NCBI GenBank assembly: GCA_964504305.1
Contig: CAZDEB010000002.1
Span: 124,001 to 188,000 of the forward strand
DNA length: 64,000 bases
Direction of reading: 5' to 3'
DNA from: UBA11606 sp964504305
GTDB lineage: Bacteria; Actinomycetota; Acidimicrobiia; Acidimicrobiales; Aldehydirespiratoraceae
Both the position numbers and the translations under genes were made by a program. The notes beneath the pieces are model-generated. The model was not told the origin of the DNA, searched no databases, and saw nothing but the letters and a program-made list of their open reading frames with translations. Below, piece by piece: positions 26,101 to 34,783 of the stretch (position 1 is the first letter of the stretch; the number at the start of each line of letters is the position of its first letter).

Positions 26101-26915
26101 GATAGCCGGGCGTACAAAGGGAGGACTTCGAGGTTGTCGCGGTGCAGCTTGGCCAAGCGATCCTGGGCGTCGCGGATTTCTCGTTCGCCCGACAAGAAGA
26201 CCAGCACATCTCCGGGCACTTCCTTGAGCAGCGCGGTTGCGGTCTCGGCTATGGCGTCGTTGATGTCGACGCTTGCTTGGTCAGGGCCGCCGAGGGGTCG
26301 GTAGCGGACATCGACCGGGTAGGTCCGGCCGGTGACCTCGATGATCGGGGCGTTGTCGAAGTGCGCAGAGAATCGTTCGGTGTCGATCGTGGCCGACGTG
26401 ATGATGATCTTGAGGTCGCGACGACGGTCGATCAGGCGGCGGAGGTAGCCGAGCAGGAAGTCGATGTTGAGGGTTCGTTCGTGAGCCTCGTCGATGATCA
26501 ACGTGTCGTAGTTGCTCAGGTCGGGGTCGCGTTGCAGCTCAGCCAGCAAAATGCCGTCGGTCATCACCTTTATGAGCGTGTGAGCCTTGACTTCGTCGGT
26601 GAACCGCACCGTGTAACCAACGAGCCCGCCGATGGTCGTGCCGAGTTCGGTGGCGACCCGTTCGGCGATAGACCGGGCCGCCAGTCGACGGGGTTGAGTG
26701 TGGCCGATTCGGCCTTCGACGCCGCGTCCGAGTTCGAGACACATCTTGGGGAGCTGGGTGCTCTTGCCCGACCCGGTCTCGCCGGCAATCACGACCACCT
26801 GATGATCTCTGATCAGCTCGATAATCTCGTCACGGCGCGCCGCGATTGGCAAGTCGTCGGGATAGGTGATCGGCGGAACACTGGCGCGCCGCTTGGCTGC
26901 AAGGGCCCGGTTCAT
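23181..26915 (-). CDS. hrpA: ATP-dependent RNA helicase HrpA (DEAH box)
   Basis: This 1244-residue helicase has Walker A GETGSGKSTQLPK (about residues 45-57), QPRRLAARS, IDEAHERT (about 145) and ITSATIDTERF, then STNVAETSLTVPGI and QRAGRCGRLGPG in the second RecA domain. The HA2/OB region and the long HrpA-specific C-terminal domain follow. HrpA has been linked to ribosome-collision rescue in E. coli. ATG 26915 is chosen: a TATCCT hexamer lies 7 bases upstream, and the in-frame extension to 27281 runs antisense through purL and has no helicase similarity. Confidence 0.95.
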   Translation of the reverse strand: MNRALAAKRRASVPPITYPDDLPIAARRDEIIELIRDHQVVVIAGETGSGKSTQLPKMCLELGRGVEGRIGHTQPRRLAARSIAERVATELGTTIGGLVGYTVRFTDEVKAHTLIKVMTDGILLAELQRDPDLSNYDTLIIDEAHERTLNIDFLLGYLRRLIDRRRDLKIIITSATIDTERFSAHFDNAPIIEVTGRTYPVDVRYRPLGGPDQASVDINDAIAETATALLKEVPGDVLVFLSGEREIRDAQDRLAKLHRDNLEVLPLYARLSPAEQQRVFQAHQTQRIILSTNVAETSLTVPGIRTVIDVGTARISRFNRRTKVQRLPIEAISQASADQRAGRCGRLGPGICVRLFDEDDYLNRPEFTEPEVQRTNLASVVLRMASLGLGDPATFPFVDPPENRAIRDGIRLLEELDAVIPEHEGTPDWLTALGGQLAALPVDPRLGRMLLEADDHGCVTEVLIIVAGLSVQDPKIRPAGVGSGAAQERAAELHRRYADPRSDFVSWLLLWEHIKKERRDRSGNGFRRMCRDEYLHFLRIREWEDVHRQLRQIAKDLGLRLNDNPADPDAVHQALLSGLLSHVGFYDTEQQNYRGARNARFVVGSGAKRRDRNPAWVMVAELVETNVLRGRGVAPINPQWLERSASHLLQWEYSDPWWSEPRGAAMCHERASLYGLPVVANRSINLHRVDPVAARQLFIRHALVMGEWSGDHAFITHNQSRLDEITDLENRLRRDLQAPDEHLEAAYDRKVPDSIVSTRHFEKWWKQTKRKTPDLLNLSLNDLVDQDQLSEIRDSPRQWPLGDQELPLSYLYDPSDDVDGITVDISLNDISRIDHHQFEWLVPSRRHELVTELLRALPKRLRRSLVPVPTTVTELLAIVDPSRPEPLRQQLCDELTARLGEPVRLSDFATATLPTHLVMHFRIVDQGESLAEDDDLELLKRHLHDQARRVLAEAGHPLEHPGADYWDFGDLPTVVEAEGLGQVVKSFPALVDHGDSVGVELVATAAEQHEKSWAGVRRLLSIERPSLAKVLRPLLTDEVKFAILASPYHTAAAWFEDCVAAALDQIMHDHGGPVFTAAGYARLRKLSREHLAATVAEVAEHAAAVLATADQLRRSLDAVAAPALAESVADIDRQLQQLVYDGFIAGVGLVRLPDIDRYLRAASWRLNRLPDVVARDRDRMKQVQMLEQQHGLLVDRLDLTPELETISWDLQELRVSQFAQSIGVRGSVSVKRIRTALDALNSAL

Positions 26916-26922
26916 CTCGATG

Positions 26923-26928
26923 AGGATA
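26923..26928 (-). promoter_or_regulatory. Leaderless-type -10 element of hrpA
   Basis: On the minus strand TATCCT lies 7 bases before the hrpA ATG (26915). No Shine-Dalgarno sequence is present. This element and the purL -10 at 26967 share a 63-base divergent region. Confidence 0.6.
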
Positions 26929-26966
26929 CGCGCATGCCCATGCCACGCGCGTCGCCACGATCCGTC

Positions 26967-26972
26967 TATGTT
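26967..26972 (+). promoter_or_regulatory. Leaderless-type -10 element of purL and the purine operon
   Basis: TATGTT lies 6 bases before the purL ATG at 26979. The short gap to hrpA leaves no room for a leader RNA, so a purine riboswitch in front of purL is excluded. Confidence 0.55.
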
Positions 26973-26978
26973 CACGTG

Positions 26979-29846
26979 ATGATCGAGCGAATCGACGTTA
27001 CCGATCCCGATGACCCGGAGGGCCGCCGCATAGTTGCTGCTGCTACCCATGTCGGTGTCGACTCGCTGATCGATTGCCGAGTCAGCCGGGTTCATCACAT
27101 CCGCGGCGATATCAGCGATCAGCAATTGCGGGTCTTGTGCAACGATGTGTTGGCCGACCCGATCGTTGATCGCTACACCATCGGTTCGCCGCCCCCGCCG
27201 AGGGGGCAGGTGGTCGAGGTTGCTCCGATGGCTGGCGTTACCGACGCTGATGCTCGCGAGCTGGAGCGAGCCGCCCACCAACTTGGGCTGGCTCCGATAG
27301 AGGTTTCTACCGCTCGACGCTACGACCTGATCGGTTCTCTCGACGCCGATGAGGTTGCGGTTCTGACCCGGCGACTTTTGGCCAACGACACGATCGAACA
27401 GGCCAAGAGTGGTGAGCTACCGGCCGAGTTTGCCAACCCCGCCAACGCCGAGGTTCGGGTGGACGAGGTGCCTCTGGCCGGGTTGTCCGACGACGATCTC
27501 CTACGACTGAGCCGCGAGCGGGTGCTGTCGCTCGATCTGGCCGAGATGCGCGCCATTCAAGCCCATTTCGACGCCGAAAGTCGTGCCCCACTCGATGCCG
27601 AGCTCGAAACTCTGGCGCAAACCTGGTCCGAGCATTGTGTTCACAAGACATTCCGCGCTCAGATCGAACTAACTCACACGTCGTCCAACGGCGAAGTCAC
27701 GGTTTCGCACCACGACGGGTTGTTGCCGGCGTTGCGTCAAGTCACCGAAGAACTCGATCCGTGGTGGTTGCGTTCGGCATTTGTCGACGACGCGGGGATA
27801 ATTGCTTTCGACGACGAGTTCGATCTGGCGTTCAAGGTCGAGACTCACAACCACCCGTCGGCGCTCGAACCATTCGGAGGGGCCAACACCGGGGTCGGCG
27901 GAGTTGTTCGGGATGTGATTGCGGTGTCGGCCCGCCCGATTGCGTGCACCGACGTGCTGTGTTTCGGACCTCCCGATACCGATGACGCCGACGTGCCGGA
28001 CGGGGTGCTGCACCCCCGCCGGATACGCGACGGGGTAGTGGGCGGAGTTGGTGATTATGGCAACAAGCTGGGTCTGCCGACCGTCAACGGAGCGGTTCTT
28101 TACGACCCCGGCTACGTTGCCAACCCGCTGGTCTATTGCGGAGCGCTCGGGTTGTTGCCCCACGGCTCGCATCCCACCGAGCCCCATGTCGGGGATCGCA
28201 TCATCTCGATCGGCGGGAGGGTCGGGCGTGATGGCATCCACGGGGCGACGTTTTCGTCAGCGGGGATGGACGCCTCGACTGTCGATTCGGTGGGCTCGGC
28301 GGTGCAAATCGGCGATCCCATTACCGAAAAGGGCCTCATCGAGGTTATTGAGCGGGCCCGGGACCAGCGCTTGTACACCGCGATCACCGATTGCGGCGCC
28401 GGTGGATTTTCGTCCTCGGTTGGAGAGATGGGTGAGGACCTCGGCGTCGAGGTCGATTTGGCGTCGGTGCCGCTCAAGTATCCCGGTCTGCAACCGTGGG
28501 AAATCTGGCTGTCTGAAGCCCAAGAGAGAATCGTCATAGCCGTCCCACCCGAGAGTCTTGGGGACCTTCAACGGCTGTGTGATGAGTGGGACGTCGAACT
28601 AACCGACCTCGGTGTTTTCTCGGGCTCGCAGCGTTTGGTGGTTCGTCACGGATCAACTTTGGTTGTTGATTTGGCTATGGATTTTCTTCACAACGGGCTC
28701 CCGCGCCGGGAGATGACCGGGGCCTGGACCGATCCGGCGCCGAGCGTTGTTGCTCCCACCGCGATCAACGAGCGAATGGTTCTGCGACTCCTTGCTCACC
28801 TCGATATCGCGTCCAACGAGAACATCGTGCGACGTTTCGATCACGAGGTCCGCGGCGGCACGGTGGTGCGGCCCTATGTTGGGCCCGAGGCCGATGGGCC
28901 GGCCGATGCGGCCGTGCTCAAGCCGCTGGGTACTTCTGGTACCACTGCAGTTGTGGTCAGTAACGGCATTTGTCCACGGGTCGGTCGTCACGACCCGTGG
29001 GCGATGTCGCTGCACGCCATGGACGAGGCGGTGCGGAACTTGGTGGCGGTCGGCGGCGACCCCGACCGGGTGGCCGTGCTCGACAACTTCTGTTGGGGCG
29101 ACCCAACCAAGTCCGATCGGCTGGGCTCGCTCGTTCGCGCCGTTCAGGGGTGCACCGTTGGGGCGCGGCGTTACCAGATGCCGTTCATTTCCGGAAAGGA
29201 CAGCCTCTTCAACGAGTTTGACGGCACCGCGATACCCCCAACGTTGCTGATTTCTGCGGTCGGGTTGGTGCCCGATCTCCACCGGGCGATCGACTCCGCG
29301 GGCATGAGCGAGGGTGACGACATCTGGTTGGTGGGCGAGGGATCAAGCGCGCTTGGAGGTTCGGTCGCTTCGGAGCTGTTTGGTCTGGGGGCCACCCAGG
29401 TGCCGGAACCTCTCGTGGCTCCGCTGCCGCGGTACCGCGCCGTGCACGCCGCCATCAAACAAGGGCTGATCACCGCCGCTCACGACTGTAGCGACGGTGG
29501 GCTGGTGGTGGCAGTGGCCGAGATGGCCATCGCCGCCCGATTGGGTGTATCGGTAGTCGCGCCTCGCGACGCCGGAGCCGATCCGTTTACATCGCTGGTC
29601 AACGAGGCCCCGGGGCGGTTGGTGCTTACCTCCAAGCGTGCCGATCGAGACACGGTGGCGGCGGCATTGGGCGCATTTGGGCGTCGGGTAGGAGAGGTAA
29701 CGGCCGATACTGACGGGCCGCAACGGATCGTGTTCAGAGCCCCCGACGTGGCCGGAGGCGAAGGGTTGGCGTCCCTCGGAATGGTATTGGTAGAGGTGTC
29801 AGTAGCCGACGCGGTTGCCGCCAACACCGAGCGGGTGTTGCCATGA
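26979..29846 (+). CDS. purL: Phosphoribosylformylglycinamidine synthase, PurS-PurL fusion
   Basis: This is a 955-residue FGAM synthase subunit. Residues 1-70 resemble PurS: VGVDSLIDCRVSRVHHIRGD followed by VLADPIVDRYTIG, matching the PurS ending NPVIEDYxI. The PurL core follows with WSEHCVHKTF, ETHNHPSALEPFGGANTGVGG and DCGAGGFSSSVGEMG, and the second AIRS-like half (SGKDSLFNEF, HDCSDGGLVVAVAEMA). With PurQ, encoded next, it converts FGAR and glutamine to FGAM. ATG 26979 is used; a far longer in-frame ORF extends back antisense to hrpA and is rejected. The end overlaps purQ in an ATGA. Confidence 0.95.
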   Translation: MIERIDVTDPDDPEGRRIVAAATHVGVDSLIDCRVSRVHHIRGDISDQQLRVLCNDVLADPIVDRYTIGSPPPPRGQVVEVAPMAGVTDADARELERAAHQLGLAPIEVSTARRYDLIGSLDADEVAVLTRRLLANDTIEQAKSGELPAEFANPANAEVRVDEVPLAGLSDDDLLRLSRERVLSLDLAEMRAIQAHFDAESRAPLDAELETLAQTWSEHCVHKTFRAQIELTHTSSNGEVTVSHHDGLLPALRQVTEELDPWWLRSAFVDDAGIIAFDDEFDLAFKVETHNHPSALEPFGGANTGVGGVVRDVIAVSARPIACTDVLCFGPPDTDDADVPDGVLHPRRIRDGVVGGVGDYGNKLGLPTVNGAVLYDPGYVANPLVYCGALGLLPHGSHPTEPHVGDRIISIGGRVGRDGIHGATFSSAGMDASTVDSVGSAVQIGDPITEKGLIEVIERARDQRLYTAITDCGAGGFSSSVGEMGEDLGVEVDLASVPLKYPGLQPWEIWLSEAQERIVIAVPPESLGDLQRLCDEWDVELTDLGVFSGSQRLVVRHGSTLVVDLAMDFLHNGLPRREMTGAWTDPAPSVVAPTAINERMVLRLLAHLDIASNENIVRRFDHEVRGGTVVRPYVGPEADGPADAAVLKPLGTSGTTAVVVSNGICPRVGRHDPWAMSLHAMDEAVRNLVAVGGDPDRVAVLDNFCWGDPTKSDRLGSLVRAVQGCTVGARRYQMPFISGKDSLFNEFDGTAIPPTLLISAVGLVPDLHRAIDSAGMSEGDDIWLVGEGSSALGGSVASELFGLGATQVPEPLVAPLPRYRAVHAAIKQGLITAAHDCSDGGLVVAVAEMAIAARLGVSVVAPRDAGADPFTSLVNEAPGRLVLTSKRADRDTVAAALGAFGRRVGEVTADTDGPQRIVFRAPDVAGGEGLASLGMVLVEVSVADAVAANTERVLP

Positions 29847-30631
29847 GCAGACCACCCATCCTGATTCCTCATGCATCGGGCACCAACCGCGATCTCGAGG
29901 CTGCGCAGGCCGTCGAGTTGGCGGGCGGCGATCCCCGGATTGTTCACATCAACAAACTGAGGCACCGCTCGGTCCGATTTGGCGATCATGCCGCGGTCTT
30001 GTTGCCGGGCGGATTTTCTTATGGCGATGCCCTCGGCGCTGGTGGCCGTTTGGCGCTCGAGTTGCGAACCTGGTTTGGTGACGAACTAAGAGCGGTCACC
30101 AACGCCGGGCGCCCGGTGTTGGGCATCTGTAATGGATTTCAAGTTTTGGTCAAGGCCGGGCTGCTTCCCGGCCCGCCCGACTCGCCGCGCCAAGTAACGC
30201 TCACCGAAAACGCTGGTGCTCGCTTCGAGTGCCGATGGGTGACTTTGCGAGTTGAGTACGACGGTCCGGGGTGGCTGAGCGCCGTTTCGGGTCAAACGAT
30301 CAGGTGCCCGGTAGCGCACGGCGAGGGTCGTATCGCGGTGGCCAACGAGGCGGTGACGCAGCGTCTGAGCGACGATGGTTTGATCGCGTTGCGTTATCTC
30401 GCCGACGGCGCCCGTCCCACAAGCCCGGAATCGGCGCCGGCGGGCGGGGTTTATCCGGCCAACCCCAATGGTTCGGTCGCCGACATCGCCGGGCTCTGTG
30501 ACTCTTCGGGTTCGATTGTTGGTTTGATGCCCCATCCCGAGGACCATGTTCTCGATTGGCAGCGTCCGTCCGGACCGCCCGGTGGGCTCGGTCTCGACTT
30601 CTTCAGAGCGTTTGTCGAGGCGGCGCGGTGA
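29843..30631 (+). CDS. purQ: FGAM synthase glutaminase subunit
   Basis: This 262-residue class I glutamine amidotransferase has LLPGGFSYGDALGAGGRLAL, the nucleophile Cys in GICNGFQVLVKAGLLPG and the His-Glu pair in MPHPEDHVLDW. It supplies ammonia to PurL. It overlaps purL by four bases and purC in a GTGA, so the complex subunits are translationally coupled. Confidence 0.96.
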   Translation: MSRPPILIPHASGTNRDLEAAQAVELAGGDPRIVHINKLRHRSVRFGDHAAVLLPGGFSYGDALGAGGRLALELRTWFGDELRAVTNAGRPVLGICNGFQVLVKAGLLPGPPDSPRQVTLTENAGARFECRWVTLRVEYDGPGWLSAVSGQTIRCPVAHGEGRIAVANEAVTQRLSDDGLIALRYLADGARPTSPESAPAGGVYPANPNGSVADIAGLCDSSGSIVGLMPHPEDHVLDWQRPSGPPGGLGLDFFRAFVEAAR

Positions 30632-31599
30632 CCGTCGACCTTGCTGGAGCGATCGAGTTCCCTTTCGACGGCGTCGGCGCAACAGATGTTGCCGACATCG
30701 GTGCGCTGAGCACCGGCAAGGTCCGCGACATCGTCGACTTGGGCGACCACTTGGCCCTCATTGCCACCGATCGCCTATCGGCGTTCGATTACGTGCTGGG
30801 CACTGTTCCTCTGCGAGGCCAGGTGCTCAACGAGATGGCGGCGTGGTGGTTCGAACGCATCGCCGATTTGGTGCCTTCGCACTTGGTCTCGGTCCCCGAT
30901 GCCAACGTCACAATCGGGCGTAAGTGCACAACCTTGCCGGTCGAGGTAGTTGTGCGGGGCCAGCTCTCGGGGTCGACTTCGACCGCGTTGTGGACCAAGT
31001 ACGCGGCGGGGGAGCGCTCGATCTACGGACTGGCATTTGCCGACGGGATGGCCAAGAACGACTCTCTACCATCGCCGGTGATAACGCCCACCACCAAAGC
31101 CGATCACGGCGGCCACGACGAACCCATAACAGAGCTACAGATTGTCGAGCAAGGTTTGGTCGACGCACAATTGTGGGATCAGGTCCGCACGGTGGCGTTG
31201 CAGATATTTGAGCGAGGGCGTTCGGTTGCGGCCGAGGCGGGGCTGATCTTGGTCGACACCAAATACGAGTTTGGCGTTGACCGCGAAGGTGTGCTCACCA
31301 TCATCGACGAAGTCCATACCCCTGACAGCTCGAGGTTCTGGCGAGCGGCCACCGTGGGCGAGCGCCGAGCCGACGGGCACGAACCCGAAAATCTTGACAA
31401 GGAGTTCGTTCGTTTGGCGTATGCCGCCCGGGGCTACGACGGATCAGGGCCCCCCGAACCGTTATGGCCCGGGCTCGCAGTGCAAGCATCGGGCGTCTAC
31501 CAGGAGGCTTACCGGGCCCTTCTCGGCCACGAGCTGGTGCCGGCTGATTATCCGGCCGCCCCTCGGGTTGTGCAAGCCCTGAGGGAACTTGCGTTGTAG
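30628..31599 (+). CDS. purC: Phosphoribosylaminoimidazole-succinocarboxamide synthase
   Basis: This 323-residue SAICAR synthetase condenses CAIR with aspartate using ATP. The N-terminal GKVRDIVDLGDHLALIATDRLSAFD and the later VVRGQLSGS, ILVDTKYEFG and DEVHTPDSSRFW segments are typical. GTG 30628 overlapping the purQ stop is chosen; an earlier in-frame ATG lies inside purQ. The length matches the longer eukaryote-like PurC seen in Actinobacteria. Confidence 0.95.
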   Translation: MTVDLAGAIEFPFDGVGATDVADIGALSTGKVRDIVDLGDHLALIATDRLSAFDYVLGTVPLRGQVLNEMAAWWFERIADLVPSHLVSVPDANVTIGRKCTTLPVEVVVRGQLSGSTSTALWTKYAAGERSIYGLAFADGMAKNDSLPSPVITPTTKADHGGHDEPITELQIVEQGLVDAQLWDQVRTVALQIFERGRSVAAEAGLILVDTKYEFGVDREGVLTIIDEVHTPDSSRFWRAATVGERRADGHEPENLDKEFVRLAYAARGYDGSGPPEPLWPGLAVQASGVYQEAYRALLGHELVPADYPAAPRVVQALRELAL

Positions 31600-31702
31600 C
31601 GGGAGGTATCGGCGCAAAGGCATCACAAAATTGGTCAAAAGTATGGGTCCCACGCGTGACCGATTGGGCGCGCGATCATGCACACTGGGTCGACCGATTT
31701 CG

Positions 31703-31709
31703 GGAGGAG
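31703..31709 (+). promoter_or_regulatory. Ribosome-binding site deciding the purE start
   Basis: GGAGGAG lies 7 bases before GTG 31717. The 117-base gap after purC, the only sizeable gap in this operon, may hold an internal promoter, but no hexamer pair is convincing. Confidence 0.6.
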
Positions 31710-31716
31710 CGACCTC

Positions 31717-32208
31717 GTGCAGAGCGATCCGCTTATTGGCGTGATCATGGGGAGCGAGTCGGATTGGGCCACGATGCGACGCGCCGCCGACTTGCTCACC
31801 GAATTCGACGTCGCCCACGAGTGTCGGGTCGTGTCGGCGCATCGGACTCCGGCTCTCATGGTTGAGTACGCCGAACAAGCCGAAGAGCGAGGCCTGCAAG
31901 CAATCATTGCCGCAGCGGGCGGCGCGGCCCATCTCCCGGGCATGGTGGCCGGTCATACGATCGTGCCGGTGATTGGTGTGCCGATACAAAGCCGGGCGCT
32001 CAATGGCATTGACTCGCTGCTTTCTATCGTGCAGATGCCAACCGGGGTGCCGGTGGCCACGATGGCGATCGGCGATGCCGGAGCCTCCAACGCGGCGCTG
32101 TTGGCCATTGCGATGCTGGCCCGCAACGATCGAGGGTTGGCCGACTCTTTGCATCGTTACCGAGCCGAGCGGGCCGAACAGGTAACCGCGACCCAACTAG
32201 ACAACTGA
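31717..32208 (+). CDS. purE: N5-carboxyaminoimidazole ribonucleotide mutase
   Basis: This 163-residue class I PurE converts N5-CAIR to CAIR. Motifs are IGVIMGSESDWATM, VVSAHRTP, IAAAGGAAHLPGMVA and GVPIQSRALNGIDSLLSIVQMP. GTG 31717 is preferred over ATG 31678 because of the GGAGGAG 7 bases upstream. Presence of purK next to it confirms the two-step bacterial route. Confidence 0.95.
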   Translation: MQSDPLIGVIMGSESDWATMRRAADLLTEFDVAHECRVVSAHRTPALMVEYAEQAEERGLQAIIAAAGGAAHLPGMVAGHTIVPVIGVPIQSRALNGIDSLLSIVQMPTGVPVATMAIGDAGASNAALLAIAMLARNDRGLADSLHRYRAERAEQVTATQLDN

Positions 32209-32210
32209 AC

Positions 32211-33362
32211 ATGTCGCCCCCGTCACCGATACTTCCGGGTAAAACCATCGGTGTGGTGGGCGGCGGGCAACTCGGCCGAATGCTGGCGCAAAGCGCGCAC
32301 GCCATGGGTTATCGGGTCGCCGTGCTCACCGGTGGGGCATCGGGCACACCTGCCGGTCGTGTGGCCGATCACGAGTTTGCTGCGGCGTTCGACGACACGG
32401 TCGCCGTAAAGCGCTTCCTCGAGCAAAGCGACGTGGTGACTTGGGAGTTCGAGAACGTCGACGTTGCGCTGGCCGAACAGGCCGAGGCCCAGGGCGTGGC
32501 CGTTCGTCCATCCGGGGTCATCATCGCGATCGCTCAAGATCGATCGGCCGAGAAGGCCGCGCTGCAGCGTTTGGGAGTCCCCGTAGCGCCATGGTGCACA
32601 GTCGAGTCGGCCGCCGAACTGCTCGCGGCGACCGACGACGTTGGACTTCCCGCGATCGCCAAGACCGCCCGCGACGGCTACGACGGCAAGGGCCAGGTCC
32701 GAATCGATAGCGGCGCCGACATCAACCAAACGTGGGAGTTGCTGGGCGGTCGCCGATCGGTGGTCGAAGCAGTCATTGATTTCGACTGCGAACTGTCGGT
32801 GGTGGTGGCCCGCGACGTGCACGGAACAATCGCAACCCATGGGGTGATGGCCAACCACCATGTTCGCCACATCCTTGATTCGAGCGTGGTTCCTGCGGCG
32901 ATAGATCCAGCCGTTGCCCAGCAGGCCGAAAACATCGCCCGCACCATCGCCGAGGGTCTCGATCTGATCGGCGTGTTGTGTGTCGAGCTTTTTTGCCAAG
33001 GCCGAGACCTCATCGTCAACGAAATAGCGCCCCGACCTCACAACAGCGGGCACTGCACCATCGAGGCCGCCAGGGCGAGCCAGTTCGAACAACAGCTGCG
33101 AGCAGTGTGTGGACTCCCGCTCGGTGATGGCACGTGTCGGCCGGCGGCTATGGCCCAATTGTTGGGTGACCTCTGGTGCGGGGACGAACCGGCATGGACC
33201 TCGATCTTGAACAATCCCGACATCCATCTCCATCTCTACGGCAAGGCCCAAGCGCGGCCCGGCCGCAAGATGGGGCACCTGACCTGCGTGGCCGACACAG
33301 CGCAGCAGGCCCTACGACGAGTACTCGATGCCCGCGCGGCGTTAGGAAACGGTGGCCAGTGA
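32211..33362 (+). CDS. purK: 5-(carboxyamino)imidazole ribonucleotide synthase
   Basis: This 383-residue ATP-grasp enzyme makes N5-CAIR from AIR, ATP and bicarbonate. The N-terminal GVVGGGQLGRMLAQSAHAMGY, the TWEFENVD segment, KTARDGYDGKGQ (ATP grasp) and VNEIAPRPHNSGH are diagnostic. It starts 2 bases after purE and its stop overlaps the purF GTG. Confidence 0.96.
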   Translation: MSPPSPILPGKTIGVVGGGQLGRMLAQSAHAMGYRVAVLTGGASGTPAGRVADHEFAAAFDDTVAVKRFLEQSDVVTWEFENVDVALAEQAEAQGVAVRPSGVIIAIAQDRSAEKAALQRLGVPVAPWCTVESAAELLAATDDVGLPAIAKTARDGYDGKGQVRIDSGADINQTWELLGGRRSVVEAVIDFDCELSVVVARDVHGTIATHGVMANHHVRHILDSSVVPAAIDPAVAQQAENIARTIAEGLDLIGVLCVELFCQGRDLIVNEIAPRPHNSGHCTIEAARASQFEQQLRAVCGLPLGDGTCRPAAMAQLLGDLWCGDEPAWTSILNNPDIHLHLYGKAQARPGRKMGHLTCVADTAQQALRRVLDARAALGNGGQ

Positions 33363-34783
33363 TACCCAACGGCGACGAACCAAAAGAAGAGTGTGGGGTC
33401 ATTGGCATCCATGCGCCGGGACTCGAGGCCTCGCGCCTCGCGTTCTTTGCGCTCTACACCCTCCAACATCGTGGTCAAGAGGCCGCGGGGATCGCGTCGT
33501 GTGAGGATGGCATTGCCCATGTGCACAAAGGCCAAGGCCTGGTGTCGGCGGTATTCAATGAGGACAACCTGCATACCCTTCGTGGTGATTTCGCCATTGG
33601 CCACACCCGCTACAGCACGACCGGTGGCTCGGGTATTCGCAACGCTCAGCCCCAGGTGATCGAAACCCTCGACGGACCGTTGGGCGTTGCTCACAACGGC
33701 AACTTGGTAAACGCCCACCTGCTGCGCCGTCAGCTTCTGGAACGAGGCGTGGGGCTGCAGACCTCCTCGGACACCGAGGTGATGGTGCACCTGCTCACCG
33801 GGGGCAGCGGCGACTGGATGAACCGCATCAAGGCGTTGATGACCCAAGCCGAAGGAGCTTTTGCGCTAACAATTTTGACCCGCGATGCCATCTACGGCGT
33901 TCGCGACCCGTGGGGGTTTCGTCCGCTGGTGGTCGGCCAGTTCGAAGGCGGCTATGTGCTGGCTTCTGAGACGTGTGCGTTCTCGGCAATAGGGGCCACG
34001 TTTGTTCGCGAGCTCGCACCCGGAGAGATTGCTCGCATCGACAAATCCGGATTACACGTCGAACAGGGCGCGGTGCCCAAGAAACCAGCGTTTTGTACCT
34101 TCGAGGAGATCTACTTTTCGCGGCCCGACTCGGTCCACGGGGGGCGCCTGGTGCACAGCACCCGACAAAGTCTTGGTCGCCAACTGGCCCGCGAGGCGCC
34201 AGTTGATGCCGATCTGGTTGTTCCGGTGCCCGATTCGGGGACGCCTCACGCGGTGGGTTTCGCCCAAGAGAGCGGTATTCCCTACACCGAAGGTTTGATC
34301 AAGAACCGATACGTCGGGCGTACCTTCATCGAACCAACTCAACGACTCCGCGAGACCGGGGTACGAATGAAGTTCAACCCGTTGGGCGACAACCTGCGGG
34401 GTAAGCGGGTTGTGATGGTCGACGATTCGATCGTGCGGGGCACAACATCTGGCCCGTTGGTCGAGATGCTCCGCGAGGCCGGCGCGGCCGAGGTCCATGT
34501 GCGGGTGGCCTGCCCGGCTATCACCGATCCGTGTTACATGGGTGTCGACATGGCGTCGCGGGACGAGCTGATCGCTGGCCACAAGAGTGTGGAGGAGATC
34601 AGACAACACATCGGTGCCGACTCGCTTGCCTTCTTGTCGATCGAGGCGATGATGCAAGGTCTCGAAGCCGAAGACGGTTACTGCAACGCCTGTTTCACCG
34701 GCCGCTATCCGTTCGAGTCCGAGCGGTTCGTGCAGCTACAACTCAAACCCAAAGAACAGTTCGCCAACGTGTGGGGCGACTAG
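33359..34783 (+). CDS. purF: Amidophosphoribosyltransferase (Fe-S type)
   Basis: This 474-residue enzyme begins de novo purine synthesis by making phosphoribosylamine from PRPP and glutamine. The nucleophile is predicted to be Cys12 in EECGVIG, after an 11-residue propeptide that must be removed, as in Bacillus subtilis PurF. Cysteines in PAFCTFEEIYF, the CPAITDPC region and the YCNACF pair match the [4Fe-4S] ligands. The PRPP loop is VVMVDDSIVRGTT. GTG 33359 overlaps the purK stop; the longer in-frame ORF extends into purK and is rejected. Confidence 0.96.
   Translation: MIPNGDEPKEECGVIGIHAPGLEASRLAFFALYTLQHRGQEAAGIASCEDGIAHVHKGQGLVSAVFNEDNLHTLRGDFAIGHTRYSTTGGSGIRNAQPQVIETLDGPLGVAHNGNLVNAHLLRRQLLERGVGLQTSSDTEVMVHLLTGGSGDWMNRIKALMTQAEGAFALTILTRDAIYGVRDPWGFRPLVVGQFEGGYVLASETCAFSAIGATFVRELAPGEIARIDKSGLHVEQGAVPKKPAFCTFEEIYFSRPDSVHGGRLVHSTRQSLGRQLAREAPVDADLVVPVPDSGTPHAVGFAQESGIPYTEGLIKNRYVGRTFIEPTQRLRETGVRMKFNPLGDNLRGKRVVMVDDSIVRGTTSGPLVEMLREAGAAEVHVRVACPAITDPCYMGVDMASRDELIAGHKSVEEIRQHIGADSLAFLSIEAMMQGLEAEDGYCNACFTGRYPFESERFVQLQLKPKEQFANVWGD

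Noticed and set aside
26142..26978. In-frame upstream extension of purL
   Set aside because: It is antisense to hrpA helicase motifs. PurS-like similarity begins only at ATG 26979, which has its own -10.
26916..26978. Purine riboswitch ahead of the pur operon
   Set aside because: The 63-base gap is too short for the aptamer, and a leaderless start leaves no 5' UTR.
26916..27281. In-frame upstream extension of hrpA
   Set aside because: It runs antisense to the purL N-terminus and has no helicase similarity. ATG 26915 has a TATCCT at the expected distance.
33176..33358. In-frame upstream extension of purF
   Set aside because: It lies within purK. A start there would place the catalytic Cys deep in the chain instead of after a short propeptide.
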